Source: an uncultured Treponema sp.
GTDB taxonomy: Bacteria > Spirochaetota > Spirochaetia > Treponematales > Treponemataceae
Assembly: GCA_937885235.1 (NCBI GenBank)
Contig: CAKZZK010000142.1
Coordinates: forward strand, 1-18,074
Length of the DNA stretch: 18,074 nucleotides
Direction: 5' to 3'
Part shown: in pieces, positions 7,674 to 14,390 of the stretch
Layout of the letters: each line of letters begins with the position of its first letter
Numbering within the stretch: position 1 is the first letter of the stretch
Notes under the pieces: model-generated
Databases searched by the model: none
What the model was told of the DNA's origin: nothing
What the model saw: only the letters and a program-made list of their open reading frames with translations
Position numbers and translations under genes: made by a program

Positions 7674-8660
7674 ATGGAAACAAATGCCATCAAAAAAGCA
7701 AATATCACACAAGGCATAACGACATATTTTAAGGAAAATATGGGTATACTCATCGCTTTTGCAGTGCTATACCTGTTTCTTGCTATCAATCCTGCCACAT
7801 CAGAAGCTTTCCTGACGCGGCAGAATATGTTCAATGTATTGCGCCAGCTTTCTACGAACCTGTATCTTGCCTGCGGTATGACGATGATAATCATACTCGG
7901 CGGCATAGACCTGTCTGTTGGCTCCATTATTGCCCTCTCTGGCTGTGTGGCAGCTGCCTGCGTGGCACGGCATGGTATGCCTATTCCTGTGGCGCTCATC
8001 ATCGGCATAGTTATCGGCGTGGCTTTCGGCATGATAAGCGGCATAGTCATCTGCAAAACGACCATTCCGCCTTTCATTGTAACGCTCGCCACTATGAACA
8101 TCGCGAGGGGCTTTGCCTATGTATATACGGGAGGTTCTCCGGTGCGCGGGGTGACAAAGGAATGGCAGTTTATCGGTGCCGGATACATCGGGCCTTTCCC
8201 CACTCCGGTCATCATATTGATTATCGTGCTGATTGTAACTGCCTTGCTGATGAACAATACGAGGCTTGGCCGCCATATCTATGCGGTGGGCGGCAACGTT
8301 CAGGCAGCCCGCTTTTCCGGCATTTCCGTGGAGAAGGTGAAATTCTGGATCTATTCTTTTTCAGGTCTGATGGCAGGCCTTGCAGGAGTCGTGCTTGCCT
8401 CCCGCATGTATTCCGGTCAGCCGACGGCAGGCAATGGCGCTGAGATGGATGCCATCGCAGCTGTGGTGGTCGGCGGCACATCAATGTCCGGCGGTTCGGG
8501 CAAGATTGGCGGTACTATCATCGGCGCGCTTATCATAGGCTTCCTGAACAACGGTTTGAACCTGCTGAACGTGAACTCTTTCTGGCAGTACGTGGTAAAA
8601 GGCGTGGTCATCCTCCTAGCCGTCTTCCTTGACTTTATCCGCAACAGGAACAAGAAATAA
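7674..8660 (+). CDS. Sugar ABC transporter permease (RbsC type, BPD_transp_2)
   Basis: This 328-residue integral membrane protein forms the translocation pore with the double ATPase. It has many hydrophobic segments (about eight to ten) after a polar N-terminus of about 25 residues. Family marks are GGIDLSVGSIIALSG in the first third, TIPPFIVTLATMNIARG, YAVGGNVQAARFSGI, the cytoplasmic coupling segment, and GGTSMSGGSGKIGGTIIGAL near the C-terminus. GGAGG lies at 7661-7665, 8 bases before the ATG. Only one permease gene is present, so a homodimer is expected. No terminator follows; the GH3 promoter begins within six bases of the stop. Confidence 0.96.
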   Translation: METNAIKKANITQGITTYFKENMGILIAFAVLYLFLAINPATSEAFLTRQNMFNVLRQLSTNLYLACGMTMIIILGGIDLSVGSIIALSGCVAAACVARHGMPIPVALIIGIVIGVAFGMISGIVICKTTIPPFIVTLATMNIARGFAYVYTGGSPVRGVTKEWQFIGAGYIGPFPTPVIILIIVLIVTALLMNNTRLGRHIYAVGGNVQAARFSGISVEKVKFWIYSFSGLMAGLAGVVLASRMYSGQPTAGNGAEMDAIAAVVVGGTSMSGGSGKIGGTIIGALIIGFLNNGLNLLNVNSFWQYVVKGVVILLAVFLDFIRNRNKK

Positions 8661-8665
8661 AAAAC

Positions 8666-8694
8666 TTGCATTCCGCAAAATCTGCCAATATAAT
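8666..8694 (+). promoter_or_regulatory. Promoter of the GH3 beta-glucosidase gene
   Basis: A perfect -10 box TATAAT (8689-8694) stands 17 bases after TTGCAT (8666-8671), a weak -35 box (3 of 6). The predicted start near 8701 leaves a leader of about 72 bases. The weak -35 box with a strong -10 box suggests help from an activator. The TGACA half-sites of the ABC promoter are not repeated here. Confidence 0.6.
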
Positions 8695-8713
8695 AGAAGA
8701 AAATCTTATACAG

Positions 8714-8749
8714 GGGCAGCGCTTGGGCTGATGGCTTTGAGCGCTGCCC
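8714..8749 (+). promoter_or_regulatory. Perfect 10-bp stem-loop in the GH3 leader
   Basis: GGGCAGCGCT (8714-8723) and AGCGCTGCCC (8740-8749) are exact inverted repeats around a 16-base loop. The predicted start is near 8701, so the hairpin lies near the 5' end of the leader. No T-run follows, so it is not a normal intrinsic terminator. The GGAGG at 8761-8765 stays free, so the structure may stabilise the mRNA or be a protein or RNA target. Confidence 0.65.
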
Positions 8750-8772
8750 GTCACAGTTCTGGAGGAACAGGT

Positions 8773-11067
8773 ATGGCAGGTCATTCTGATGCACAGATTG
8801 CGTCTTTGGTAAGGGAAATGACGTTGGAAGAAAAATGCAGCCTTTTGAGCGGCGCAGATTTCTGGCACACAAAGGCTGTCGAAAGGCTTGGCATTCCCGC
8901 CGTTATGGTGAGCGACGGACCGCACGGGCTTCGCAAGCAGGATACAGAGGGCGACCACCTCGGTATAAATGACAGCATCAAGGCTGTCTGTTTTCCCGCA
9001 GCCTGTGCCACGGCAAGCTCCTTTGACCGCGAAGTGCTCAAAAAGCTTGGCGAAACGCTCGGCGATGAGTGTCAGGCGGAGGATGTTTCCACCATTCTGG
9101 GACCTGCCATAAACATCAAGCGTTCCCCCCTCTGCGGGCGTAATTTTGAATACGTCAGCGAAGACCCCTACCTTGCAGGAGAGCTTGCCGCAAGCTACAT
9201 AAATGCCGTTCAGTCAAAACATATAGGCACCTCTGTCAAACACTTTGCCCTCAACAATCAGGAATACCGCCGCCTTACCAATTCGTCAAACTGTGATGAA
9301 CGCACGATGAGGGAAATCTACCTGCCCGCCTTTGAAATTGCGGTAAAGAAATCGCAGCCCGCAACCATCATGCACAGCTACAACCTGATAAACGGCACCT
9401 ACGCGGGAGAAAGCAGCTGGCTGCTCACCGATGTGCTGCGCAAAGAATGGGGCTTCAAGGGCGTGGTGGTAAGCGACTGGGGAGCCGTGAGCAACCGCGT
9501 CAAAGGTGTTGCGGCAGGTGGCGACCTTGAAATGCCATCCTCGGGCGGCAAAAATGACAAGAAGGTAAAGGAAGCCGTCAAATCTGACCCGCAGCTGGAA
9601 GACAAAATAGACGAGTCCTGCCGCCGCATTCTGCGCTGGGTATTCGACTATTTGGACGGCAGGCAGCAGGGAAACTTTGACTTTGCCCGCCACCACGAAG
9701 TTGCTCGGGAAATAGAAGAGGAATCCATCGTACTCCTCAAAAACGAAGGGGCACTGCCGCTTTCCCCCGATGCCACCCTTGCTGTGATTGGCGAGTTTGC
9801 CGAAAAGCCGCGCTACCAAGGAGGTGGTTCAAGCCACATCAATACCAAGGCTGTCACAAGCGTTATTGATGCCCTGAGCAAGACGAACATCACCTTTGCC
9901 TATGCCAAGGGCTTTGAGATTGAGCCTGACAAGGATGCCGCAAGAGCCGCCGCAACGGCTGAGGAACTGACGGAGGAAGCGCTGATGCTCGCCAGCCGTA
10001 GCAAGGCAGTGCTTGTCTTTGCGGGGCTTCCCGACAGCTTTGAGAGTGAGGGGTATGACCGCAAGCATCTGCAGCTGCCGCAAAACCAAAACGAGCTTAT
10101 CAAGAGGCTCTGCGAGGTAAACAGAAACGTAGTCATCGTGCTCCACAACGGTTCCCCCGTGGAGCTTCCGTGGATTTCACAGGTAAATGCGGTGGTGGAA
10201 GCATACCTTGGCGGCGAAGCTGTCGGCGAGGCAGTGCTGAATGTGCTCACGGGAAAAGTGAATCCCAGCGGCAAACTGGCGGAAACCTTCCCCCTGCGCC
10301 TTGAAGACACGCCGTCATTCCTGAGCTTTGCAAATGATAAAAAGAATGTCTGCTACAGCGAAGGCATCTTCGTGGGCTACCGCTATTACGACACGCGGAA
10401 GATGGATGTGCTCTTCCCCTTTGGTCACGGCCTCAGCTATACGACATTCGCCTATGAATCTGTGACGGTCAGCAAAAAATCGCTTTCCGACAAGGACAGC
10501 ATAGAAGTCACAGTGACGGTAAAAAATACCGGCGCACGGGACGGCAAGGAAATCGTGCAGCTTTACGTAGCGGACAAGACGAACGCAAGCACACGTCCCG
10601 TCAAGGAACTCAAAGGCTTTGAGAAGGTCTTCATTCCCGCAGGAGGCTCGGCAACGGTTCGCTTTACGCTCGACAAGCGCAGCTTTGCGTGGTACAACAC
10701 GGACATACACGACTGGTATGCGGCAACAGGCGACTATGACATCCTCGTGGGAGCTTCAAGCCGCGATATTCGGCTCTCGGAGAGCGTCACATTCAAGACT
10801 GATGTCGTGCTCCCCCTGCCTGTCAACGAAGATACCGCAGTGGGCGATTTGCTGCGGGATGAGCGTACCGCCCGGATTATGCAGGACTTTCTCGCGACGC
10901 ACGGCGATGATGAAGGGGGCGAGTCTTCTAAAGAAGCCATCACAGAAGAGATGGTGGCAGAAATGCTCGACGGTATGCCTCTGCGCGACCTGCTCATGAT
11001 GGGACGGCACGCTGAAGAAGAAGACCTCGTTAAACTCATGGCGGATTTGCAGGCTGCCGTCAAATAG
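8773..11067 (+). CDS. GH3 beta-glucosidase (beta-glycoside hydrolase), cytoplasmic
   Basis: This 764-residue family-3 glycoside hydrolase releases the terminal sugar from beta-glycosides by a retaining mechanism. The ATG at 8773 follows GGAGG at 8761-8765 by seven bases; the longer open frame from 8629 overlaps the permease and is not used. The N-terminal barrel carries VSDGPHGLR (D48, -1 subsite), KHFALNNQE (K156, H157) and nucleophile D235 in VVVSDWGAV. The alpha/beta sandwich carries FESEGYDRKHLQLP (about 423-436), where a Glu, E426 or E424, is the likely acid/base. A fibronectin-III-like domain covers about 560-672. About 85 residues follow, in an acidic helical tail often seen in these enzymes. 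There is no signal peptide, so imported oligosaccharides are cut inside the cell. The exact specificity (glucoside, xyloside or galactoside) cannot be read. Confidence 0.95.
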   Translation: MAGHSDAQIASLVREMTLEEKCSLLSGADFWHTKAVERLGIPAVMVSDGPHGLRKQDTEGDHLGINDSIKAVCFPAACATASSFDREVLKKLGETLGDECQAEDVSTILGPAINIKRSPLCGRNFEYVSEDPYLAGELAASYINAVQSKHIGTSVKHFALNNQEYRRLTNSSNCDERTMREIYLPAFEIAVKKSQPATIMHSYNLINGTYAGESSWLLTDVLRKEWGFKGVVVSDWGAVSNRVKGVAAGGDLEMPSSGGKNDKKVKEAVKSDPQLEDKIDESCRRILRWVFDYLDGRQQGNFDFARHHEVAREIEEESIVLLKNEGALPLSPDATLAVIGEFAEKPRYQGGGSSHINTKAVTSVIDALSKTNITFAYAKGFEIEPDKDAARAAATAEELTEEALMLASRSKAVLVFAGLPDSFESEGYDRKHLQLPQNQNELIKRLCEVNRNVVIVLHNGSPVELPWISQVNAVVEAYLGGEAVGEAVLNVLTGKVNPSGKLAETFPLRLEDTPSFLSFANDKKNVCYSEGIFVGYRYYDTRKMDVLFPFGHGLSYTTFAYESVTVSKKSLSDKDSIEVTVTVKNTGARDGKEIVQLYVADKTNASTRPVKELKGFEKVFIPAGGSATVRFTLDKRSFAWYNTDIHDWYAATGDYDILVGASSRDIRLSESVTFKTDVVLPLPVNEDTAVGDLLRDERTARIMQDFLATHGDDEGGESSKEAITEEMVAEMLDGMPLRDLLMMGRHAEEEDLVKLMADLQAAVK

Positions 11068-11099
11068 ATTTTATGACGCATATTGCTGCGTCATAAAAT
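11068..11099. repeat. Perfect inverted repeat directly after the GH3 stop
   Basis: ATTTTATGACGCA (11068-11080) and TGCGTCATAAAAT (11087-11099) are exact complements around a 6-base loop, immediately after the TAG stop. It may form the 3' end of the GH3 mRNA, but only two T follow the stem, so it is a poor intrinsic terminator in either direction. The stronger terminator lies at 11167-11222. Confidence 0.6.
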
Positions 11100-11106
11100 T
11101 ACGCAA

Positions 11107-11123
11107 TGTATCAATTTGATACA
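11107..11123. promoter_or_regulatory. 17-bp perfect palindrome: putative sigma-54 activator enhancer site
   Basis: TGTATCAATTTGATACA is a perfect palindrome around a single central base (11115), of the TGT-N11-ACA kind. Its centre is about 160 bp upstream of the predicted start of the sigma-54 promoter, a typical enhancer distance for a bacterial enhancer-binding protein. An intrinsic terminator separates the two. It may instead be an operator for an unrelated regulator. Confidence 0.4.
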
Positions 11124-11166
11124 ATTTTAACTCCGCCTCTGGCTCCAAGGTCAGTAAGGAAACGCT

Positions 11167-11222
11167 GCAAGGAAAGCTTGATTTCTCACAGAGAGAAAAA
11201 TCAGCCTTTCCTTGCTTTTTTT
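11167..11222 (+). terminator. Strong intrinsic terminator between GH3 and hsp20
   Basis: GCAAGGAAAG (11167-11176) pairs with CTTTCCTTGC (11206-11215). The stem continues inside with TGATTT (11179-11184) against AAATCA (11198-11203) and a further TCTC/GAGA stretch with small bulges. Seven T follow at 11216-11222. It should stop + strand transcripts from the GH3 unit and insulate hsp20. Confidence 0.85.
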
Positions 11223-11247
11223 ATTGTTTTTTCACAAAAAAAGAAAA

Positions 11248-11264
11248 TTGGCACGCAACCTGCT
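11248..11264 (+). promoter_or_regulatory. Sigma-54 (RpoN) promoter of the hsp20 gene
   Basis: TTGGCACGCAACCTGCT fits the -24/-12 consensus YTGGCACG-N4-TTGCW at 12 of 13 defined positions (the first T of TTGCW is C). The invariant GG (11250-11251) and GC (11262-11263) are exactly ten bases apart. The predicted start is near 11275, about 50 bases before the ATG. Read as a sigma-70 promoter it is poor: TTGGCA has only 12 bases before TATTAT, and no HrcA CIRCE element is seen. Confidence 0.75.
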
Positions 11265-11276
11265 CTATTATTCAGT

Positions 11277-11297
11277 GTAAGGCAAATGAAGCCTTAC
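11277..11297 (+). promoter_or_regulatory. Short hairpin at the 5' end of the hsp20 leader
   Basis: GTAAGGC (11277-11283) and GCCTTAC (11291-11297) are exact complements around a 7-base loop, starting two or three bases after the predicted sigma-54 start. A 5'-terminal stem commonly protects mRNA from decay. A second small stem, CAAAG-att-CTTTG (11303-11315), touches the first G of the ribosome binding site GGAGGA (11315-11320). Confidence 0.5.
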
Positions 11298-11325
11298 GAA
11301 AACAAAGATTCTTTGGAGGAATATT

Positions 11326-11748
11326 ATGAACGATGTAACGCTTTTTAACCCATTTTTGGATGATGATTTCGGCTTCTGCCTGCCGAGGGTGTTCAGCCCC
11401 AAAGCTACCAGCTTGCCGAAGGTTGATGTGAAAGAGACAAAGGATGCCTATGTGCTTGACATGGATTTGCCGGGCAGCTCCGAGAAGGATGTTGACGTGA
11501 ACCTCAAAGAGGATGTGCTCACCATTTCTTCCCGCAAGGAAGAGGCAAGCGAAAAGAAGGATGAAGCAGAAAAAGACCGCTGGCTCCTGCGCGAACGCCG
11601 CAGCTACAGCTTCTCCCGCAGCTTCACCCTGCCGACGGACGTCAATCAGAACGACATTCGGGCAAGCTTCAAGAACGGCGTGCTGGAAGTGAGGATGCCG
11701 CGCAAAGAAGCTGCAAAACCGCAGAAAATTGCTATTGACGTAGCGTAA
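11326..11748 (+). CDS. Small heat-shock protein, Hsp20/alpha-crystallin family
   Basis: This 140-residue ATP-independent holding chaperone should form oligomers and bind unfolding proteins in the cytoplasm. A short N-terminal arm begins with LFNPFLDDDFGF and leads into the alpha-crystallin domain (about 38-125). That domain shows KVDVKETKDAYVLDMDLPG, the L-K-x-x-V-L-T-I-S strand and the A-x-x-K-x-GVLEV-x-x-P motif (ASFKNGVLEVRMP). The I-A-I tripeptide at 135-137 near the C-terminus is the inter-subunit IxI motif. Length is normal for the family. GGAGGA at 11315-11320 supports the start. It is a single-gene unit with a terminator on each side and, unusually, a sigma-54 type promoter. Confidence 0.96.
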   Translation: MNDVTLFNPFLDDDFGFCLPRVFSPKATSLPKVDVKETKDAYVLDMDLPGSSEKDVDVNLKEDVLTISSRKEEASEKKDEAEKDRWLLRERRSYSFSRSFTLPTDVNQNDIRASFKNGVLEVRMPRKEAAKPQKIAIDVA

Positions 11749-11763
11749 CAAAGAAAAAGCGAG

Positions 11764-11789
11764 AGCCGCCCTGAAAGGGGCGGCTTTTT
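11764..11789 (+). terminator. Intrinsic terminator of hsp20
   Basis: AGCCGCCC (11764-11771) pairs with GGGCGGCT (11778-11785), and the T-run reaches 11789. It begins 15 bases after the hsp20 stop. The galT -35 box starts at 11791, so terminator and promoter abut almost without a gap. Confidence 0.9.
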
Positions 11790-11790
11790 A

Positions 11791-11819
11791 TTGACAACGC
11801 CCGTTTTTCATTCTATTAT
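11791..11819 (+). promoter_or_regulatory. Near-consensus sigma-70 promoter of galT-asnA, giving a leaderless mRNA
   Basis: A perfect TTGACA (11791-11796), a 17-base spacer and TATTAT (11814-11819, 5 of 6) form a strong promoter. The transcription start is expected at 11826-11827, and the galT ATG begins at 11827. No ribosome binding site can fit between them. Confidence 0.85.
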
Positions 11820-11826
11820 ATGGCTT

Positions 11827-13341
11827 ATGGATGTCTATGAGCAGATAAATGCGCTGGTGGCTTATGGCCTTACTACTGGATTGTTGGAACAAGAGGATAT
11901 AGTTTATACACAGAACCGTCTTTTAGAGCTGTTCAAACTCGACGGTTTTGAAAGCGAGGAACAGGCGGCGGCTCTCCCTGTCGTCAAAGTAAAGCAGCTT
12001 GAAGGAATATTAAAAAATCTGTTGGATTACGCCGCCGCAAACGGTCTGTTTACCGATGACGGAGTGGTGTACCGGGACCTTTTCGATACAAAGATTATGG
12101 GATGCCTTGTGGGGCGCCCTTCCGAAATTGAAGGAAAATTCCTTGCCGAATATAAAAAATCTCCCAAACAGGCTACAGACTGGTTTTACAAGTTCAGCCA
12201 GAATACAGATTATATCCGCCGCTACCGCATAGCAAAGGACATTAAATGGAAGACCCGCACTGAGTATGGCGACATAGACATTACGATAAACCTGTCAAAG
12301 CCGGAAAAGGATCCAAAAGCCATAGCCGCTGCACGCAATGCTCCGCAGGGAGGCTATCCCGCCTGTCTTTTGTGTAAGGAAAATGTGGGCTATGCAGGAC
12401 GGGTGAATCATGCCGCGCGTCAGAACCACCGCATCATTCCGCTCAAATTGGCGGGGCAGACATGGGGACTTCAATATTCTCCTTACGTATACTATAACGA
12501 GCACTGCATTGTGTTCAGCTTTGACCATGTGCCCATGAAGATTTCTCATGAAACCTTTATCTCGCTCTTTGACTTTGTGCAGATGTTCCCGCATTATACG
12601 ATTGGAAGCAATGCCGACCTGCCCATCGTGGGTGGCTCAATCCTCAGCCACAACCACTATCAGGGGGGCAACTATGAGTTTGCCATGGCGAGGGCTCCTG
12701 TGGAAGAGACCATCGATGTATACGGCTTCAACGATGTAAAATGCGGCATAGTCAAGTGGCCTATGAGCGTAATCCGTCTGAGCGGGCGCAACAGGAACCG
12801 CATTGAGCAGCTGGCGGACAAAATTCTGGCGGCGTGGCGCTCGTATACGGACAAGAGCGTCTTTATCTTTGCGGAAACTGATGGCGAGCCGCACAACACT
12901 ATCACTCCGATTGCGAGAATGCGCAACGGTGATTACGAGCTTGACCTCGTACTGCGCAACAACATCACCACGGAAGAACATCCGCTGGGCGTATTCCACC
13001 CCCATGCTGAGCTGCACCACATCAAGAAGGAGAATATCGGTCTCATTGAGGTGATGGGCCTTGCCGTCCTTCCGGCGCGTTTGAAGAAGGAACTGCAGCA
13101 GCTTGCTAATGCCATTGTCAAGAATAAGGATTTTTCTTCTGACGAGACGCTTGGCAAACATGCAAAATGGGTGGAGGAATTCCTGCCCAAATATAACCAT
13201 GTCACAAAGGAAAACATCGGGGATATCCTGCGGGAGGAGACGGGACATGTCTTTGCCCGTGTGCTTGAGGACTCCGGTGTGTTCAAGCGTTCCCCCGAAG
13301 GCAAGGACGCGTTCCATAGATTTATCAAGACATTTGCGTAA
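11827..13341 (+). CDS. galT: UDP-glucose--hexose-1-phosphate uridylyltransferase, class II
   Basis: This 504-residue class II GalT exchanges UMP between UDP-glucose and galactose-1-phosphate, the central Leloir step. The opening MDVYEQINALVAYGL fits the start of other class II enzymes (I-x-x-L-x-x-YGL), so the ATG at 11827 is right even though no ribosome binding site precedes it. The open frame from 11791 only reads through the promoter. CLLC (180-183) lies before VGYAGR. SHNHYQGG (274-281) is the probable catalytic His region, and FHPHAELHH spans 390-398. Length is typical for class II. No galK or galE lies in the window. AsnA follows after 11 bases, an odd partner. The gene may handle galactose released by the GH3 enzyme, but it has its own promoter. 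Confidence 0.94.
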   Translation: MDVYEQINALVAYGLTTGLLEQEDIVYTQNRLLELFKLDGFESEEQAAALPVVKVKQLEGILKNLLDYAAANGLFTDDGVVYRDLFDTKIMGCLVGRPSEIEGKFLAEYKKSPKQATDWFYKFSQNTDYIRRYRIAKDIKWKTRTEYGDIDITINLSKPEKDPKAIAAARNAPQGGYPACLLCKENVGYAGRVNHAARQNHRIIPLKLAGQTWGLQYSPYVYYNEHCIVFSFDHVPMKISHETFISLFDFVQMFPHYTIGSNADLPIVGGSILSHNHYQGGNYEFAMARAPVEETIDVYGFNDVKCGIVKWPMSVIRLSGRNRNRIEQLADKILAAWRSYTDKSVFIFAETDGEPHNTITPIARMRNGDYELDLVLRNNITTEEHPLGVFHPHAELHHIKKENIGLIEVMGLAVLPARLKKELQQLANAIVKNKDFSSDETLGKHAKWVEEFLPKYNHVTKENIGDILREETGHVFARVLEDSGVFKRSPEGKDAFHRFIKTFA

Positions 13342-13352
13342 GGAAAAGATAT

Positions 13353-14390
13353 ATGTCTCATTTACAGATTCCGGCTTCCTACAAGCCCTTGTTGCATGAA
13401 AAAGAAACAGAGCACGCTATCGTGCTCATCAAGGATTTCTTTCAGCTTTCACTTTCCACCGAGCTGAACCTGACCCGCGTAACGGCTCCGCTCTTTGTTC
13501 GCTCGGGATTGGGAATAAATGACGATTTGAATGGGGTTGAGCGCCCTGTTCGTTTCCCGGTGAAAGATATGGACGAGGCTCAGCTGGAGATTGTGCATTC
13601 GCTTGCCAAGTGGAAGCGGCTCAAGGTGTCCGAGATGAAGCTGAAACCCGGCTTTGGTATCTACACTGATATGAATGCCATCCGTGCTGATGAGGATTTG
13701 GACAACCTGCATTCGCTCTATGTTGACCAGTGGGACTGGGAGCTGTGCATAGACGGGCTTGACAGGACAGTAATGTATTTGAAGTCCGTCGTGGAAAAGA
13801 TTTATACCTGCCTCAAGCAAACGGAATTCTATATCTACGATAATTACAGCGCGATTGAGCCCATCCTGCCGGAACGCATCACCTTCCTGTACAGCGATGA
13901 CCTGCAGCGACAGTACCCAGACAAGAGCCCAAAAGAGCGGGAGTACGAGGCTTGCAAGAAATACGGTGCGGTATTCCTCATCGGTATTGGCGGCAAGCTG
14001 CCTGACGGTTCGATTCACGACGGGCGTGCGCCTGACTATGATGACTGGATTACTGAGAGCGGTGACGGTCACCGCGGTTTGAACGGAGACCTGCTTGTGT
14101 GGAATCCCGTGCTGCAGAATGCCATGGAGCTTTCCTCTATGGGCATCCGCGTTGATGCCGATTCTTTGAAAGCCCAGCTAGAGGAAAAGGGCTGTCCCGA
14201 GCGGGCTCAGCTTGCATTCCACAAGCGGCTTCTGAACGGCGAGCTCAGCCAGACGCTTGGCGGAGGTATTGGTCAGAGCAGGCTGTGCATGTACTTCCTG
14301 CGCAAGGCCCATATCGGCGAGATACAGGTGAGCACCTGGCCTGAAGATATGGTAGCCGAATGCCGGAAAGTGGGTATCCCCCTTCTGTGA
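13353..14390 (+). CDS. asnA: Aspartate--ammonia ligase (asparagine synthetase A)
   Basis: This 345-residue ATP-dependent AsnA makes asparagine from aspartate and free ammonia through an aspartyl-adenylate, using a class II aminoacyl-tRNA-synthetase-like fold. It follows the E. coli enzyme (about 330 residues) along its whole length: LTRVTAPLFV near the start, MNAIRADEDLDNLHSLYVDQ, KYGAVFLIGIGGKL with HDGRAPDYDDW, GLNGDLLVWNP, ELSSMGIRVDA, and the closing GGGIGQSRLCMYFLRKAHIG. AAGGAAAA just before the ATG is the likely ribosome binding site. It lies 11 bases after galT, and its stop overlaps the probable GTG start of the next gene (GTGA), so the three genes form one operon. Confidence 0.97.
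   Translation: MSHLQIPASYKPLLHEKETEHAIVLIKDFFQLSLSTELNLTRVTAPLFVRSGLGINDDLNGVERPVRFPVKDMDEAQLEIVHSLAKWKRLKVSEMKLKPGFGIYTDMNAIRADEDLDNLHSLYVDQWDWELCIDGLDRTVMYLKSVVEKIYTCLKQTEFYIYDNYSAIEPILPERITFLYSDDLQRQYPDKSPKEREYEACKKYGAVFLIGIGGKLPDGSIHDGRAPDYDDWITESGDGHRGLNGDLLVWNPVLQNAMELSSMGIRVDADSLKAQLEEKGCPERAQLAFHKRLLNGELSQTLGGGIGQSRLCMYFLRKAHIGEIQVSTWPEDMVAECRKVGIPLL

Noticed and set aside
8629..8772. Longer N-terminus for the GH3 enzyme
   Set aside because: It overlaps the permease end, the TATAAT box and the leader hairpin. The ATG at 8773 has a strong ribosome binding site.
11223..11325. HrcA/CIRCE control of hsp20
   Set aside because: No TTAGCACTC-N9-GAGTGCTAA-like inverted repeat is present.
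11106..11348. Possible 80-codon gene between GH3 and hsp20
   Set aside because: It runs through the terminator and the sigma-54 promoter, has no ribosome binding site and has low-complexity composition.
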